Source: Candidatus Hydrogenedentota bacterium (GTDB taxonomy: Bacteria; Hydrogenedentota; Hydrogenedentia; Hydrogenedentales; JAJRTN01). From it: a DNA stretch of 64,000 nucleotides. Below are positions 16,342 through 25,030 of this stretch, one piece after another. Position 1 is the first letter of the stretch; each line of letters starts with the position of its first letter. Position numbers and translations under genes: made by a program. Below the pieces are notes generated by a model. The model had not been told where the DNA came from. It ran no database searches and saw only the letters and a list, made by a program, of their open reading frames with translations. The stretch spans positions 1 to 64,000 of the forward strand of contig JAJRTN010000172.1 of assembly GCA_024278275.1 (NCBI GenBank), given 5' to 3'.

Positions 16342-17667
16342 TCACCGCGTAACCAGGTAGAGGATCATCCCCGCGAGAACGACGGACAGGATGGCAATGG
16401 CGATCCTCAGTATTACTCCGCTCCCCTTGCCTCCCTGGCGGTAGAGTTTGCCAATCTCGGGAAACTCCGCGGCGAGCGTCGCCTCGATGTTGCGCCAGTC
16501 ACCAATCCGGTTTCGGCGGCACCGGCTCCCTTTCGGGATGGTTCCGTTGCCGATGGCCTTGGCAATCTCGGCGATATCGCCCGATTCGAAAACCACGTCG
16601 CCATAGTCATCGGCGAATTCCCAAACGTGCCCCAACCCATGTTTGCTCCGGAAATCGTTGATGCGGCCCGCCAGGGCGTTTCGGGCCGCCATGTCGTTTG
16701 ATTTCTGATAAAGGCGCTCCAGGAAGCGCAAGCCGTGGGCCGCTTCGCCGTTGGCGCCCAGCGTTTCCGCGAGCACGTCAATCACGGGGGAATCGTCGGC
16801 CCCGCCCAACTCAAAAGCGCGCCGGGCATGTTCCAATGCCTTCTTCGCATTGCGGCGGCCCTCGTCCTCGAGCAGTATCCTGGCCATCAGCCGGTGGGCC
16901 AGGCGGGTTTCGTTTTCGGGGAGCACCAGTGATTCAAGCGCCTGGAACGCCTCGTCCAGCCGGCCCGATTTCACCAGGCGCTCCGCTTCAAGCAGGGCCT
17001 GGGGCGCTGCGGGCGCCTCATCGTCAGCCACATCCCCTGTTCCCGAACTGACCACCATGGTCTCGGCGTAGGATTGTTCCTGCACGAGCGACGTAATGCT
17101 GCTTCCCGGCACCACGTGATTCGGTTCCACGCGAAGCAACATGACGACCTGCTGACCGCCACGGACAATCTTCAGGGGCGTATCGGCCGTTCCCAGGCGC
17201 AGGATGGGCGCGAGAAGGGGCATGCCTTCGGGCGATATGACGGTAACCGTATCACCCTCGTGGAAAACACCGGACTTCACGTGGCCGCGAATGGTCGTCT
17301 CCTCGGTCGAGGCGGGGAAGACCGCCTCCACGATGAGGACGTTACTCTCTTCGACGCCATTTTGCGTCCCGGCTCCGGTGTCCGCGCCCAGCGCGCTGCT
17401 GGTTTCCTGGCGCACCCGCTCGATTTCCCGCCGCAGTTCCGCCAGCCGCTCGGCTTCGATCTTGCTTTCGAGCTTCATGCAACATGCGGCCGCGTCATCG
17501 GGCTGCTTCATTTCAATAAAACATCGTGCGCGTTGAAAAGTGACATGGCGGCTGTTGGGCCGCGCGGCGTCCAGCCCGTCGAGCAGGCGTAGCGCCCCCC
17601 CGAAGTCCTTGGCCTCCATGCTTCGCGTGGCACGCAGATAAATCTCTTTGGCTTCTTCGTTGGTCAT
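16342..17667 (-). CDS. TPR protein with EF-Tu domain II-like barrel and C-terminal membrane anchor
   Basis: A 441-residue protein without a clear named family. Residues about 1-90 are TPR-like helices. Residues about 108-190 resemble the domain II beta-barrel of translation GTPases, with an IRGHVKSGVFHEGDTVTV stretch that parallels the VxGRVExGxxxxGDxV pattern of EF-Tu. Residues about 225-340 are again TPR-like. A charged region and a single membrane segment of about 20 residues follow at the very C-terminus (LRIAIAILSVVLAGMILYLV), ending in one Arg, so it should be tail-anchored with the bulk in the cytoplasm. No GTPase domain is present. Function is unknown; a scaffold at the membrane is a reasonable guess. 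It is divergent from the GT2 gene. Confidence 0.65.
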   Translation of the reverse strand: MTNEEAKEIYLRATRSMEAKDFGGALRLLDGLDAARPNSRHVTFQRARCFIEMKQPDDAAACCMKLESKIEAERLAELRREIERVRQETSSALGADTGAGTQNGVEESNVLIVEAVFPASTEETTIRGHVKSGVFHEGDTVTVISPEGMPLLAPILRLGTADTPLKIVRGGQQVVMLLRVEPNHVVPGSSITSLVQEQSYAETMVVSSGTGDVADDEAPAAPQALLEAERLVKSGRLDEAFQALESLVLPENETRLAHRLMARILLEDEGRRNAKKALEHARRAFELGGADDSPVIDVLAETLGANGEAAHGLRFLERLYQKSNDMAARNALAGRINDFRSKHGLGHVWEFADDYGDVVFESGDIAEIAKAIGNGTIPKGSRCRRNRIGDWRNIEATLAAEFPEIGKLYRQGGKGSGVILRIAIAILSVVLAGMILYLVTR

Positions 17668-17884
17668 GCAAGTACTCTCCGGCGCCCATCATGTGGCAGC
17701 GGTCGAACCCCTTCTCATGCGTCCAACAACAATTGTGAGTATACCATAGAGAATGTCAACCATTACCATCTCCAGGGTAAGATTAACAAAAAAAGTTTGC
17801 CCCCTCGCGGGGAGCAAAGTCCATTGGCGCACGCCCCTCCGTGTAGTCTATGCTGTGGAAGACTTGGGAAGAGGAAAGGATCCC

Positions 17885-18853
17885 ATGCGCCAACTGGATG
17901 CTGATTCGCTGGTTTCTGTCGCCGCGCCGCTTTTCAATGAAGCGGAAGGCGTGGAGACCTATGTTAAAGAGGCGCGGGAATCCCTTCGGGCGCTGGCCTT
18001 GCCCTGTCCCCATGAATTCGTACTGGTGGACGACGGCAGCACGGACGGGACCGGCGCGAAGCTGGATGCGCTGGCGGATGCCCATCCGGGGGAGATCCGG
18101 GTGGTTCATCTGGCGCGCAATTTCGGCCATGCTTCGGCGGTGGCCGCCGCGCTGGACCATGCCCGGGGTGATGTCGTCATCCTCATGGACGCCGACCTCC
18201 AGGACGATCCGGCGGCTTTCGGGCTCTTTCTCGCGAAGTGGCGCGAAGGCTTCGACGTCGTTTACGCGCGCCGTGTGCTTCGCCCCGAGGGCGGTCTGCT
18301 GCGCGGCCTGTTCTGGTCTTTCTATCGTTTGCTCTCCTGGTTGGCCAGTACGGAAATTCCCATCGACGCGGGCAACTTTGCCCTCATGGATCGCCGGGTT
18401 GTGAACGACCTGGTGGCCCTGCGTGAACGGAATCGCTACCTGCCGGGCCTTCGTGCCTGGGTGGGCTACCGCCAGACCGGCATCGCCATCGCAAGGCGCG
18501 AGCGCTACGACAAGAACACGCGGGTCGGTTTACCGGGACTCTGGCGGCTTGCCATGAACGCCGTTTTCTCCTTCTCCTACGCGCCTCTCTTTTTTTTCCG
18601 CTTAACGGGGCTCCTCAGCATCGCCTTTTGCGCACTAGTTATCCTGTGGGCGTTCCACGACAAACTCATCAGTAATCACGCCGTGCCCGCCTGGGCCTCC
18701 GAGGTGGTTACCGTGTCCTTCCTGGGAGGGCTCAACCTGCTGGGCATCGGGCTGTTGGGGGAATACATTGCCCGAATTTACGAGGAGGTGAAGCAACGCC
18801 CCGTCTATATCATTGACCGGGTGACAGAACCGGAGGAACCCGGTAGAGAGTAG
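17885..18853 (+). CDS. GT2 glycosyltransferase, membrane-bound (DPM/ArnC/GtrB-like)
   Basis: A 322-residue family 2 glycosyltransferase with SVAAPLFNEAEGVE, LVDDGSTDGT and LMDADLQDDP, followed by two C-terminal membrane segments (about residues 232-255 and 270-290). This layout matches polyprenyl-phosphate sugar transferases such as ArnC and GtrB, which load a sugar from a nucleotide onto undecaprenyl phosphate. The start at 17885 has AGGAAAGG just upstream. Its 3' end overlaps that of the convergent membrane protein gene by 44 bp. The neighbouring large membrane protein could use the lipid-linked sugar as a GT-C type enzyme (inference). Confidence 0.9.
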   Translation: MRQLDADSLVSVAAPLFNEAEGVETYVKEARESLRALALPCPHEFVLVDDGSTDGTGAKLDALADAHPGEIRVVHLARNFGHASAVAAALDHARGDVVILMDADLQDDPAAFGLFLAKWREGFDVVYARRVLRPEGGLLRGLFWSFYRLLSWLASTEIPIDAGNFALMDRRVVNDLVALRERNRYLPGLRAWVGYRQTGIAIARRERYDKNTRVGLPGLWRLAMNAVFSFSYAPLFFFRLTGLLSIAFCALVILWAFHDKLISNHAVPAWASEVVTVSFLGGLNLLGIGLLGEYIARIYEEVKQRPVYIIDRVTEPEEPGRE

Positions 18854-20783
18854 AACCGCCGGACGACAGCACCGGCGGTAACGCCAGTGTATAGGCATGG
18901 GGGGCGACGACGTAGCGGAAACCATACTTTGCCGACAGGCGTGTCCAGTCTTCAAGACTGAAACGGGGCCATGCAAGGTCGTGCCCGTCGCCCGGATATT
19001 CCACGTCGAATCCGTAGAGTTCCTCGTGCATCGTTTTCAATGCCGGCGCCAGGTAAGGCAGATAGGTCATGTGATGGGCGGTCTGGTAGTCCGCCATGAC
19101 CGGATGTCCCGTCCGGCACAGCCACTCGATATCCCAATACGGCGTCAGCACCATGGCATCGACCTCGCCGCTCCGCTCCAGGCAGGCCTTGACCGCCCGC
19201 TGGATCGCCGTGCGTGGCAGATGTTCCCGCGTGTGCCCCTGCTGATAGAGCATCGTCACCAGCACCACCAGGCTTAATAAAGCCAAACCCCGCCCGAAAG
19301 CCGTGGATGGGGTATCGTTGTGGAGCGGGGTCAACCTTCCTGTTGGCGCAATGCCACCCGCGCCAACGGTCATGGGGGACCATGTCCCTGCCGCAAGCGG
19401 CCTGGCGAGGTGTCTCGCGAAAACGTCCAGAACCAGCCCCGACGCCAGTCCGGCGAGGACGCAGGCGGCGCCATAGTCCGTGTAAGCCGAGAGCATTCCC
19501 AGGCCCGCAAGGGTAACCAGCCCATAAAGCCGTTTTAGACGAAGCGTGGGAAAGAGCGCCGCCCACGCACCGCCCGCGAGTACGTAGGGCAGCCACTCCT
19601 CGGGCGCGGCGTAGCGGGCATACAGTGTTTCGGGAAGTGCCGGCTTCAGGACCGGCAGCAGCGCCGCGCACACCATCGTCCAGAACAGGATCCACGCCGC
19701 GGGCCGGCGCCAGAGCAGGGCGCACGCTACCGGGACCAGCAGCATCGCGGCATGGTTGGTGAGCCGGTAGGGCATCCAACGCAGGAAGACATAGGGCAGG
19801 TTATCACCCAACGCGACCCGGAGCCCCTGGGTGCCGAAGACCACCACGGCCACGAGAAACACGTAGAAAGCCGGCCAGGCGTACCGCTCCCGGTCCTCTT
19901 CCCGGACCAGGGCCGCCCCGCCGCACAGGAGCGCGACCGTCCCCGTGGCGATAACGCTGCGTTCAAAGGGGCCGAAGCGCGGGAAGCCCCGGTGGACCCC
20001 GTGAAGAGGCAGGTAGTTTCGGAGGATGGCCATGGCGTCGCCGGTCACGGCATAGGGGCCGCTTTCCGGCGGCGCGACCTTGAAGAACAGGGCGTGGATC
20101 AACCAGAGCAGGGCCGACACGGCGAGCCCCGCCGCGCCCCACGTTACCGCCCGGCCCGCCGCGCCCCGTTCGTCCTGTCGCCAAAGCACGGCCACCCGCG
20201 TCAGCGCCACCAGCAGCAGGACCGGCAGGTGACCCAAATGTACGCACGCCAGCAACCCGGTCATGAGGTAGGCCGTTCGCCAGCAACGCGCCACGAGCAG
20301 GCCCAGGGCCACCATGGCCCAGCCCAGCCCGATATGACCGTTGGAATAGAAGGTGGGCCAGGTGTTGAGCGGGTAATAGCTGTCGAGGTTCAGGTACGCG
20401 CCAAGCAGGACGAACACCACGGCCGCGTGCCCCGCCGGCACGCGCCGCGCCAGCACGGCCCCCAGAAGATAGACCGGTACCGTGGTGAAAACGAGGTACG
20501 CCACATTACGCGCCGCGTTGATGGGCAGCGGGGCGGGAAAAAGCCGAACCAGCGCCGCGGAGAGGTAGGCCTGGGCGCTGAAAAGATTACGGAAAAACTG
20601 GAAAACGGGGTGCCCATCCGGATAAGGCACAAGCCGGCTGATGATCAGCGCGTTCTCGTAGGTCTCTTCCCAGCGCACGCCACGCAGTGCCACGGCAACG
20701 CAGGAAAATAAGACCCAAAAAAACAGCCCCCGGGAGAAGCCACGTGGAAGGTTGCCGTGGGTCTGGGGCAATGGGGCCTGCAT
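18810..20783 (-). CDS. Polytopic membrane protein, possible GT-C type
   Basis: A 657-residue protein with about 12 hydrophobic segments and a soluble C-terminal domain of about 120 residues. No family motif was recognised. The size, the early acidic and aromatic loop (RWEETYENALI) and the soluble tail recall GT-C glycosyltransferases and DUF2723-like proteins, but this is only a resemblance. It is convergent with the GT2 gene and the last 44 bp of each overlap, so both stops lie inside the other gene. The start at 20783 is the ORF start; MQAPLPQ is followed by a basic stretch and then the first membrane segment. Confidence 0.7.
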   Translation of the reverse strand: MQAPLPQTHGNLPRGFSRGLFFWVLFSCVAVALRGVRWEETYENALIISRLVPYPDGHPVFQFFRNLFSAQAYLSAALVRLFPAPLPINAARNVAYLVFTTVPVYLLGAVLARRVPAGHAAVVFVLLGAYLNLDSYYPLNTWPTFYSNGHIGLGWAMVALGLLVARCWRTAYLMTGLLACVHLGHLPVLLLVALTRVAVLWRQDERGAAGRAVTWGAAGLAVSALLWLIHALFFKVAPPESGPYAVTGDAMAILRNYLPLHGVHRGFPRFGPFERSVIATGTVALLCGGAALVREEDRERYAWPAFYVFLVAVVVFGTQGLRVALGDNLPYVFLRWMPYRLTNHAAMLLVPVACALLWRRPAAWILFWTMVCAALLPVLKPALPETLYARYAAPEEWLPYVLAGGAWAALFPTLRLKRLYGLVTLAGLGMLSAYTDYGAACVLAGLASGLVLDVFARHLARPLAAGTWSPMTVGAGGIAPTGRLTPLHNDTPSTAFGRGLALLSLVVLVTMLYQQGHTREHLPRTAIQRAVKACLERSGEVDAMVLTPYWDIEWLCRTGHPVMADYQTAHHMTYLPYLAPALKTMHEELYGFDVEYPGDGHDLAWPRFSLEDWTRLSAKYGFRYVVAPHAYTLALPPVLSSGGSTLYRVPPVLSPGQ

Positions 20784-21122
20784 GATGGGGCAGTATAGGC
20801 GGGAAATGGGAATGAGCGCAACGGTCTCGTCCAGGCTTCACCTCGAAGGAATTTGCCAAAGAAGGCGCTTTTTACGTGCCCCTTCTCACACTCGAAGCGG
20901 TGAAACGTGGACCCAGAAGGAGCCGGGGTTGAACAAAGGTGACGCCGGATCCATCACGTGAACCCTAACACTCCTGCCGGGTCGCCCGTTTCGTTTATGG
21001 CCATATCCTCATCTGTTTGAACGATGTGCAAGTGGTCACCGGGGAAGGGGGCGGAACCGGGCAAAGAACCATCGTTCTGGATCTTGAGAAGCCCGCCCAC
21101 CCGGGACAAATTGCCCGCCTGC
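20784..21122. other. Intergenic region with partial dispersed repeat
   Basis: About 340 bp between minus-strand genes. The left unit of the CATTTGCGAAA element is present at 20850-20881 in plus orientation. Nothing else was recognised; the ORFs here are short and without similarity. Confidence 0.45.
20850..20881 (+). repeat. Partial copy, left end of CATTTGCGAAA element
   Basis: AATTTGCCAAAG ... CTTTTTACGTGCC aligns to the left end at 5868 with one gap; CTTTTTACGTGCC is identical. No matching right end was found nearby. Confidence 0.55.
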
Positions 21123-22391
21123 CTACGCGATATCCGGGGCGTTGGCCAAGAGGTAACGCTCGGCCTCCAGAGACCAGAGGCCGCCGTGACGGCCACATAT
21201 TTCCGCGAGAGCGGCGTAGAAGGGGTCGGTCTTGCCCCGTTCCTCGAAATCGGCAATGGCCACCATGGGCAGGTCTTTGTGGGTATACACGCATTTCTTG
21301 CCGGCGGGCACGTCGGGCAGGTGGGCGATGGCCTCGGAAGCCGACGCCAGGCCGCCGATGTGGGTCAGCATGACGGAGGGGTTGAGCGCGCCCTCGCCCA
21401 TGTACTTAAGCGCGATGCGCATATCATCCGTGTTGCCGCCGCTGTTCGCCGCCACGTGGTGATAGGCATAGTGAACATTGTAGAAGTTGATGGCCGCCTT
21501 GAAATTCGTGTCCGACGGTCCGGCGAAGAAGTTGAGGCAGCCATTGGCGCCCATGATCTCGCTGCCCTGCGACACAAGCGGCGCCACGGGCGCGAAAACG
21601 AACACGTCTTCGTAACCCTTGCCATCCGTGATATCCATCAGATCCCGCACCGGCGCTTCTCCGCCCGTGTTAACGTAGTGAAGATCGACCCCCTGCTTCT
21701 TGCCCTCCGCCACGGGGAAGAGTTCCTCGGCGCGGTTGAGGCGGCCCTGATCGATATCGGTCACCACCAGGATGCGCGGTTTGCGCGGGCCGTGAAGGGC
21801 GTAATCGATGGCGCCCAGCCCCATGGGCCCGGTGCCGCCGAGCAGGGCCAGCGCGCCATCGTCGGCCAGGCCCATCTTGTGCTCGTAGGAGCCCTGTTCG
21901 AAATGGTACTGCACGTTGAACCCACCCACGATGCAGGACATGACCTCCACGAGGGAGCCGAAGAAGTAGGCCTCGCCCGAATAACCCAGCAGGCAGTCCC
22001 GTTCCATCACTTCCCTGGGAATAATAACCTTGGTGGCCTGGCCGCCAAAGGTGTGGAAGGAGTAGCCCGGCGCGTCCCACTCACGTCCGGGATAATTGAG
22101 CGCCGGCTGGACGGTGTATTTTTCGCCCGCCTTGTACTTGTCGCCATACTTCGCGCCCACCTGGAGAATGTTGCCGCACATCTCGTGGCCCACGATGATG
22201 GGGTTCTCCGCCACATCGTCGGGAGCGCGCTTGTGGTCCGCCCCCTGGTTGTAGAGCTTGTAAGTGGACATGCAAATACTGTTGGTCTGCACGTCGGCCA
22301 GGATCTCGTCGTCGGCAATATCGGGCAGTTCAAAATCTTCCAGGCGAAGGTCCTTCTTGCCGTACAGCCGCAGTGCTTTCGTCTTGATCAT
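21123..22391 (-). CDS. Zinc-binding dehydrogenase, YggP / L-sorbose-1-phosphate reductase type
   Basis: A 422-residue medium-chain dehydrogenase. The N-terminus (ALRLYGKKDLRLEDFELP), CMSTYK, IIVGHEMCG and the glycine loop LLGGTGPMGLGAIDYA follow E. coli YggP and sorbose-1-phosphate reductases nearly along the full length. FFAGP and NFYNVHYAYHHVAANSGG are also shared. A sugar-phosphate or polyol-phosphate is therefore the likely substrate, with NAD(P) as cofactor. The exact substrate cannot be read from sequence. AAGGAA precedes the start. It lies downstream of the antiporter gene on the same strand (about 70 bp). Confidence 0.85.
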   Translation of the reverse strand: MIKTKALRLYGKKDLRLEDFELPDIADDEILADVQTNSICMSTYKLYNQGADHKRAPDDVAENPIIVGHEMCGNILQVGAKYGDKYKAGEKYTVQPALNYPGREWDAPGYSFHTFGGQATKVIIPREVMERDCLLGYSGEAYFFGSLVEVMSCIVGGFNVQYHFEQGSYEHKMGLADDGALALLGGTGPMGLGAIDYALHGPRKPRILVVTDIDQGRLNRAEELFPVAEGKKQGVDLHYVNTGGEAPVRDLMDITDGKGYEDVFVFAPVAPLVSQGSEIMGANGCLNFFAGPSDTNFKAAINFYNVHYAYHHVAANSGGNTDDMRIALKYMGEGALNPSVMLTHIGGLASASEAIAHLPDVPAGKKCVYTHKDLPMVAIADFEERGKTDPFYAALAEICGRHGGLWSLEAERYLLANAPDIA

Positions 22392-22460
22392 TGTATTCCT
22401 TTCGTAGGGGCCGAGAGGCGAACCGCATGGTCCGCCCCCTGGCGATGGTTTATGGCATGT

Positions 22461-23783
22461 TTAAGCCGGTTCCCGGGAGGGCAGCGATGTGTCGGCCGCG
22501 ACAAGTCTCTTGACCGCCACGATGAACACGCCCGTGAGAACCAGGTTCAGGGCGAGCGACAGAATGGCGACCAGGACTATCGTTCCCGAAATGTTGTATG
22601 ACAGGGCAATGAGCAAAACGCCGGCCCCGACCTCGCCACGGGGAAACATGGCGACCGCGACCGCGAGCCTCTCCCGCCAGGATGCTTCTCTTTTGTAGCA
22701 GAACGCCGGAAACATTTTGCCCAAATTGGACACCAAGGTAATCATCAGTACATGAAAGGCGACCACCGCCCAGTCCACGGTTTCACCATCATCCGCCCCG
22801 GTTATTTCACGCGCGGATTGCCGGGATGCAGGCGCGCCGGCGTCTTCAACAACGTAAGCCCGCGCCGCGACCAGGTCCGCCTCCTGAACGGCCTCGGGGG
22901 ATACGCCCATGGCCAGAAGCGGCGGCATTGACAATCCAATCAGCACCATGAACAGTGCGGAAACCCAGGTCGCAACGCGTAACTCGCCCGCCGAGTCAAG
23001 CACGTCCGGCTGATGATGCCCGTTCTGGATTCCTTCCGGGGTGGATTCAACATCATTCCTCGCGATCATGCAACCGAGCACAAATGCCGGCAGCAACACT
23101 TCGATATGTATGGGGACAAGCTCATCAATGAGGTGGCTTGAAAAATAGATTGCTTCGCATATTATCACCAACACGGTCGAATATGAAAAGACCCACGGCC
23201 ACGTGATGGGAATCTTCAGGACGTGCATGTATTTCCAGGCCAGCCATACCAGGAGCGTCACAACAAGAAACACGACGCCCAACTGCCATTTCAGGCCGAC
23301 GAAAATAAGCTGCAGGGGGATCATGAACAAGATGGTGTCAAGATCATCGAATATGGCGAGAATACGCGCCTTCTTGAATACCCAGGTGGCGCTCAAGCCC
23401 GCGGCGGCAAGCATCGCGAAAAGCACCCCGGCCGACGTGGGGGAGGCGAAACGCGCCGTAAGCAACGCGTCTTTCCATGCGTCCAATGACTGTCCGGCCC
23501 CAGCGGGCAATAGAAACCACACGAAGTAGAAGGAGCACAAAACCCACGGAAACGTGGCCGCCGTGGCGGCAACGAAGTAATCCCACGTGTACCTTTTGAT
23601 GTCGGATTTCACCAGGTCGAACTCATAACCCACGCGGATCATGATGAACGCCAGGGCCCACATGGTCATAAGCTTGATAACGTGGACCAAGGCTTCGTAA
23701 TGCGCTCCGGTAACCCAAAGCTCCATTTGCGAAAAGAGCAGGCCCATAATGAGCAGACCGGAATACACGTAGACTGTTTTCAT
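22461..23783 (-). CDS. Sodium/proton antiporter-like membrane protein (CPA type)
   Basis: A 440-residue protein with about 12 membrane segments. FDDLDTILFMIPLQL around residue 150 and ARFASPTSAGVLFAML before it resemble the ion-binding region of cation:proton antiporters, where conserved acidic residues lie in the membrane. A charged loop rich in Ala, Asp and Glu (about residues 285-325) interrupts the last third. GGAG lies 10 bases before the start. No regulatory (TrkA-N) domain is attached. It would exchange Na+ or K+ for protons at the inner membrane; ion choice cannot be told. Confidence 0.8.
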   Translation of the reverse strand: MKTVYVYSGLLIMGLLFSQMELWVTGAHYEALVHVIKLMTMWALAFIMIRVGYEFDLVKSDIKRYTWDYFVAATAATFPWVLCSFYFVWFLLPAGAGQSLDAWKDALLTARFASPTSAGVLFAMLAAAGLSATWVFKKARILAIFDDLDTILFMIPLQLIFVGLKWQLGVVFLVVTLLVWLAWKYMHVLKIPITWPWVFSYSTVLVIICEAIYFSSHLIDELVPIHIEVLLPAFVLGCMIARNDVESTPEGIQNGHHQPDVLDSAGELRVATWVSALFMVLIGLSMPPLLAMGVSPEAVQEADLVAARAYVVEDAGAPASRQSAREITGADDGETVDWAVVAFHVLMITLVSNLGKMFPAFCYKREASWRERLAVAVAMFPRGEVGAGVLLIALSYNISGTIVLVAILSLALNLVLTGVFIVAVKRLVAADTSLPSREPA

Positions 23784-24061
23784 GGTGCCGCTCCAAATTA
23801 CCCTTGCGGGACGAGAAGGTTCTTAAAGTCCGATTTTTCGCTTTTCGGGTCTCTCGGAACCCATCGATTTACTGACGGTTCTTCATCGTGGGGCAGGAAT
23901 CCCCCTGGCGGTCACGGGGCTCAAGTCCCGAACCGGCCATCCCCGGGTTGCGGGAAAGGCCCCTTCGTACCCAGGTAACGCCTAAACCGGTCGCGAACGT
24001 TCCCGGGAGGCCTTTGCGAAATGGCGGTTCCTGCAACATGCCGGCCCATTGGGATGGTTTC

Positions 24062-24091
24062 GCTGATAATCGTCTTTTCGCAAATGGCACC
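24062..24091 (+). repeat. Right end of CATTTGCGAAA element
   Basis: Matches 5955-5984 at 28 of 30 positions and ends TCGCAAATGGCACC. Confidence 0.7.
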
Positions 24092-24136
24092 CGAAAAGCG
24101 CTTGCATTGGGCTTGGACGATGGTGTATGATTGTTT

Positions 24137-24164
24137 TTGCTCAAATCGAGCAGGATTGTATACT
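24137..24164 (+). promoter_or_regulatory. Promoter of the DeoR-E2-E1 operon
   Basis: TTGCTC and TATACT with 16 bp between, ending 37 bp before the ATG at 24202. The expected start of transcription near 24171 rules out the longer ORF start at 24127. A small inverted repeat (GCTC AAATC GAGC) sits over the -35 and spacer and may let the regulator control itself. Confidence 0.6.
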
Positions 24165-24201
24165 ATTCCATCAAAATCTTTCAACCGCGTGGCATTCCTC
24201 C

Positions 24202-24987
24202 ATGGCAACCGCATCGGCGAAACAGAAAGAACTGGCTCCGCAACGGCTCAACCGGCTGCGGGCCATTCTACATGAAAACCGCGTGGCGCGGGTAGATGAC
24301 CTGTGTGAGGAGTTGCACGTGTCCCCGGCCACGGTACGCCGCGACCTGGAGGAGCTGGAGCGGTTGGGTGAGGTGCGTCGGGTGCATGGCGGGGCCATGC
24401 TCGAGAATCGCCGCCTGGAAGAACCGTTGTTCGACGACAAGGCGGTCATCGCCCACCGTGAGAAGCGGCGCATTGCGGAAGCCGCGCTGGGCCTCATCCA
24501 GCCGGATGATACGATCTATCTCGACGGGGGCAGCACGGTACTGGCGCTGGCGAGTCTGCTGGGCGAGCACGCCGGGGTGACGGCGGTAACGAACTCCCTG
24601 CGGGCGGCCTGGGAACTGGCGGGCAAGGGACCGCGGGTAATACTCATCGGGGGGGAATTGCGGCGGCTGAGCCAGACCATGGTGGGCACGCTGACACGCC
24701 ATCTTCTGGCGGAGCTGCACATCGACAAGGCCTTCATGGGCACCCTGGGCATGACGCTGGACGAGGGGCTGACCACGACCGACCCCGGTGAGGCGTTTAC
24801 GAAGGAGCTGGTGATGGGCCGGGCGCGGGAGGTGGTGCTTCTGGCCGACAGCGAGAAAGCGGGGAAGGTGAAGTTTTCCCATGCGGGCAGCTTCGAGGAT
24901 GTGAACATCCTCGTGACAAACAAGGAAATCGACCCGTCATTCGTGCGGGGCGTCGAGAAAAGGGGCGTTCGCGTCATCCGGGCCTAG
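24202..24987 (+). CDS. DeoR family transcriptional regulator
   Basis: A 261-residue repressor of the DeoR/GlpR type. The N-terminal winged helix (LRAILHENRVARVDDLCEELHVSPATVRRDLEELE) is followed by VRRVHGGAML, the family hallmark. The C-terminal sugar-phosphate-sensing domain has YLDGGSTVLALA, TNSLRAAWEL and GGELRRLSQTMVG. Family members are released from DNA by a phosphorylated sugar. It is first in a likely operon with E2 and E1 (gaps of 43 and 54 bp), so it may control entry of sugar carbon into the 2-oxoacid dehydrogenase complex (inference). Confidence 0.9.
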   Translation: MATASAKQKELAPQRLNRLRAILHENRVARVDDLCEELHVSPATVRRDLEELERLGEVRRVHGGAMLENRRLEEPLFDDKAVIAHREKRRIAEAALGLIQPDDTIYLDGGSTVLALASLLGEHAGVTAVTNSLRAAWELAGKGPRVILIGGELRRLSQTMVGTLTRHLLAELHIDKAFMGTLGMTLDEGLTTTDPGEAFTKELVMGRAREVVLLADSEKAGKVKFSHAGSFEDVNILVTNKEIDPSFVRGVEKRGVRVIRA

Positions 24988-25030
24988 GGGCCCGCAGCGC
25001 GCGCCGGCGACACGAAAGGACCGTGGCACC

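Larger units (their letters stand above)
23784..24201. other. Divergent intergenic region, antiporter / DeoR regulator
   Basis: About 420 bp. It holds the right-end unit of the dispersed element (24062-24091, with a possible left end TTTGCGAAATGG near 24014) and the DeoR promoter (24137-24164). GCTCAAATCGAGC at 24139-24151 is a short inverted repeat covering the spacer of that promoter and could be an operator. Confidence 0.55.

Noticed and set aside
23900-23990. Possible tRNA (GGCTCAAGTCCCGAACC resembles a T arm)
   Set aside because: No acceptor stem or anticodon arm can be drawn around it.
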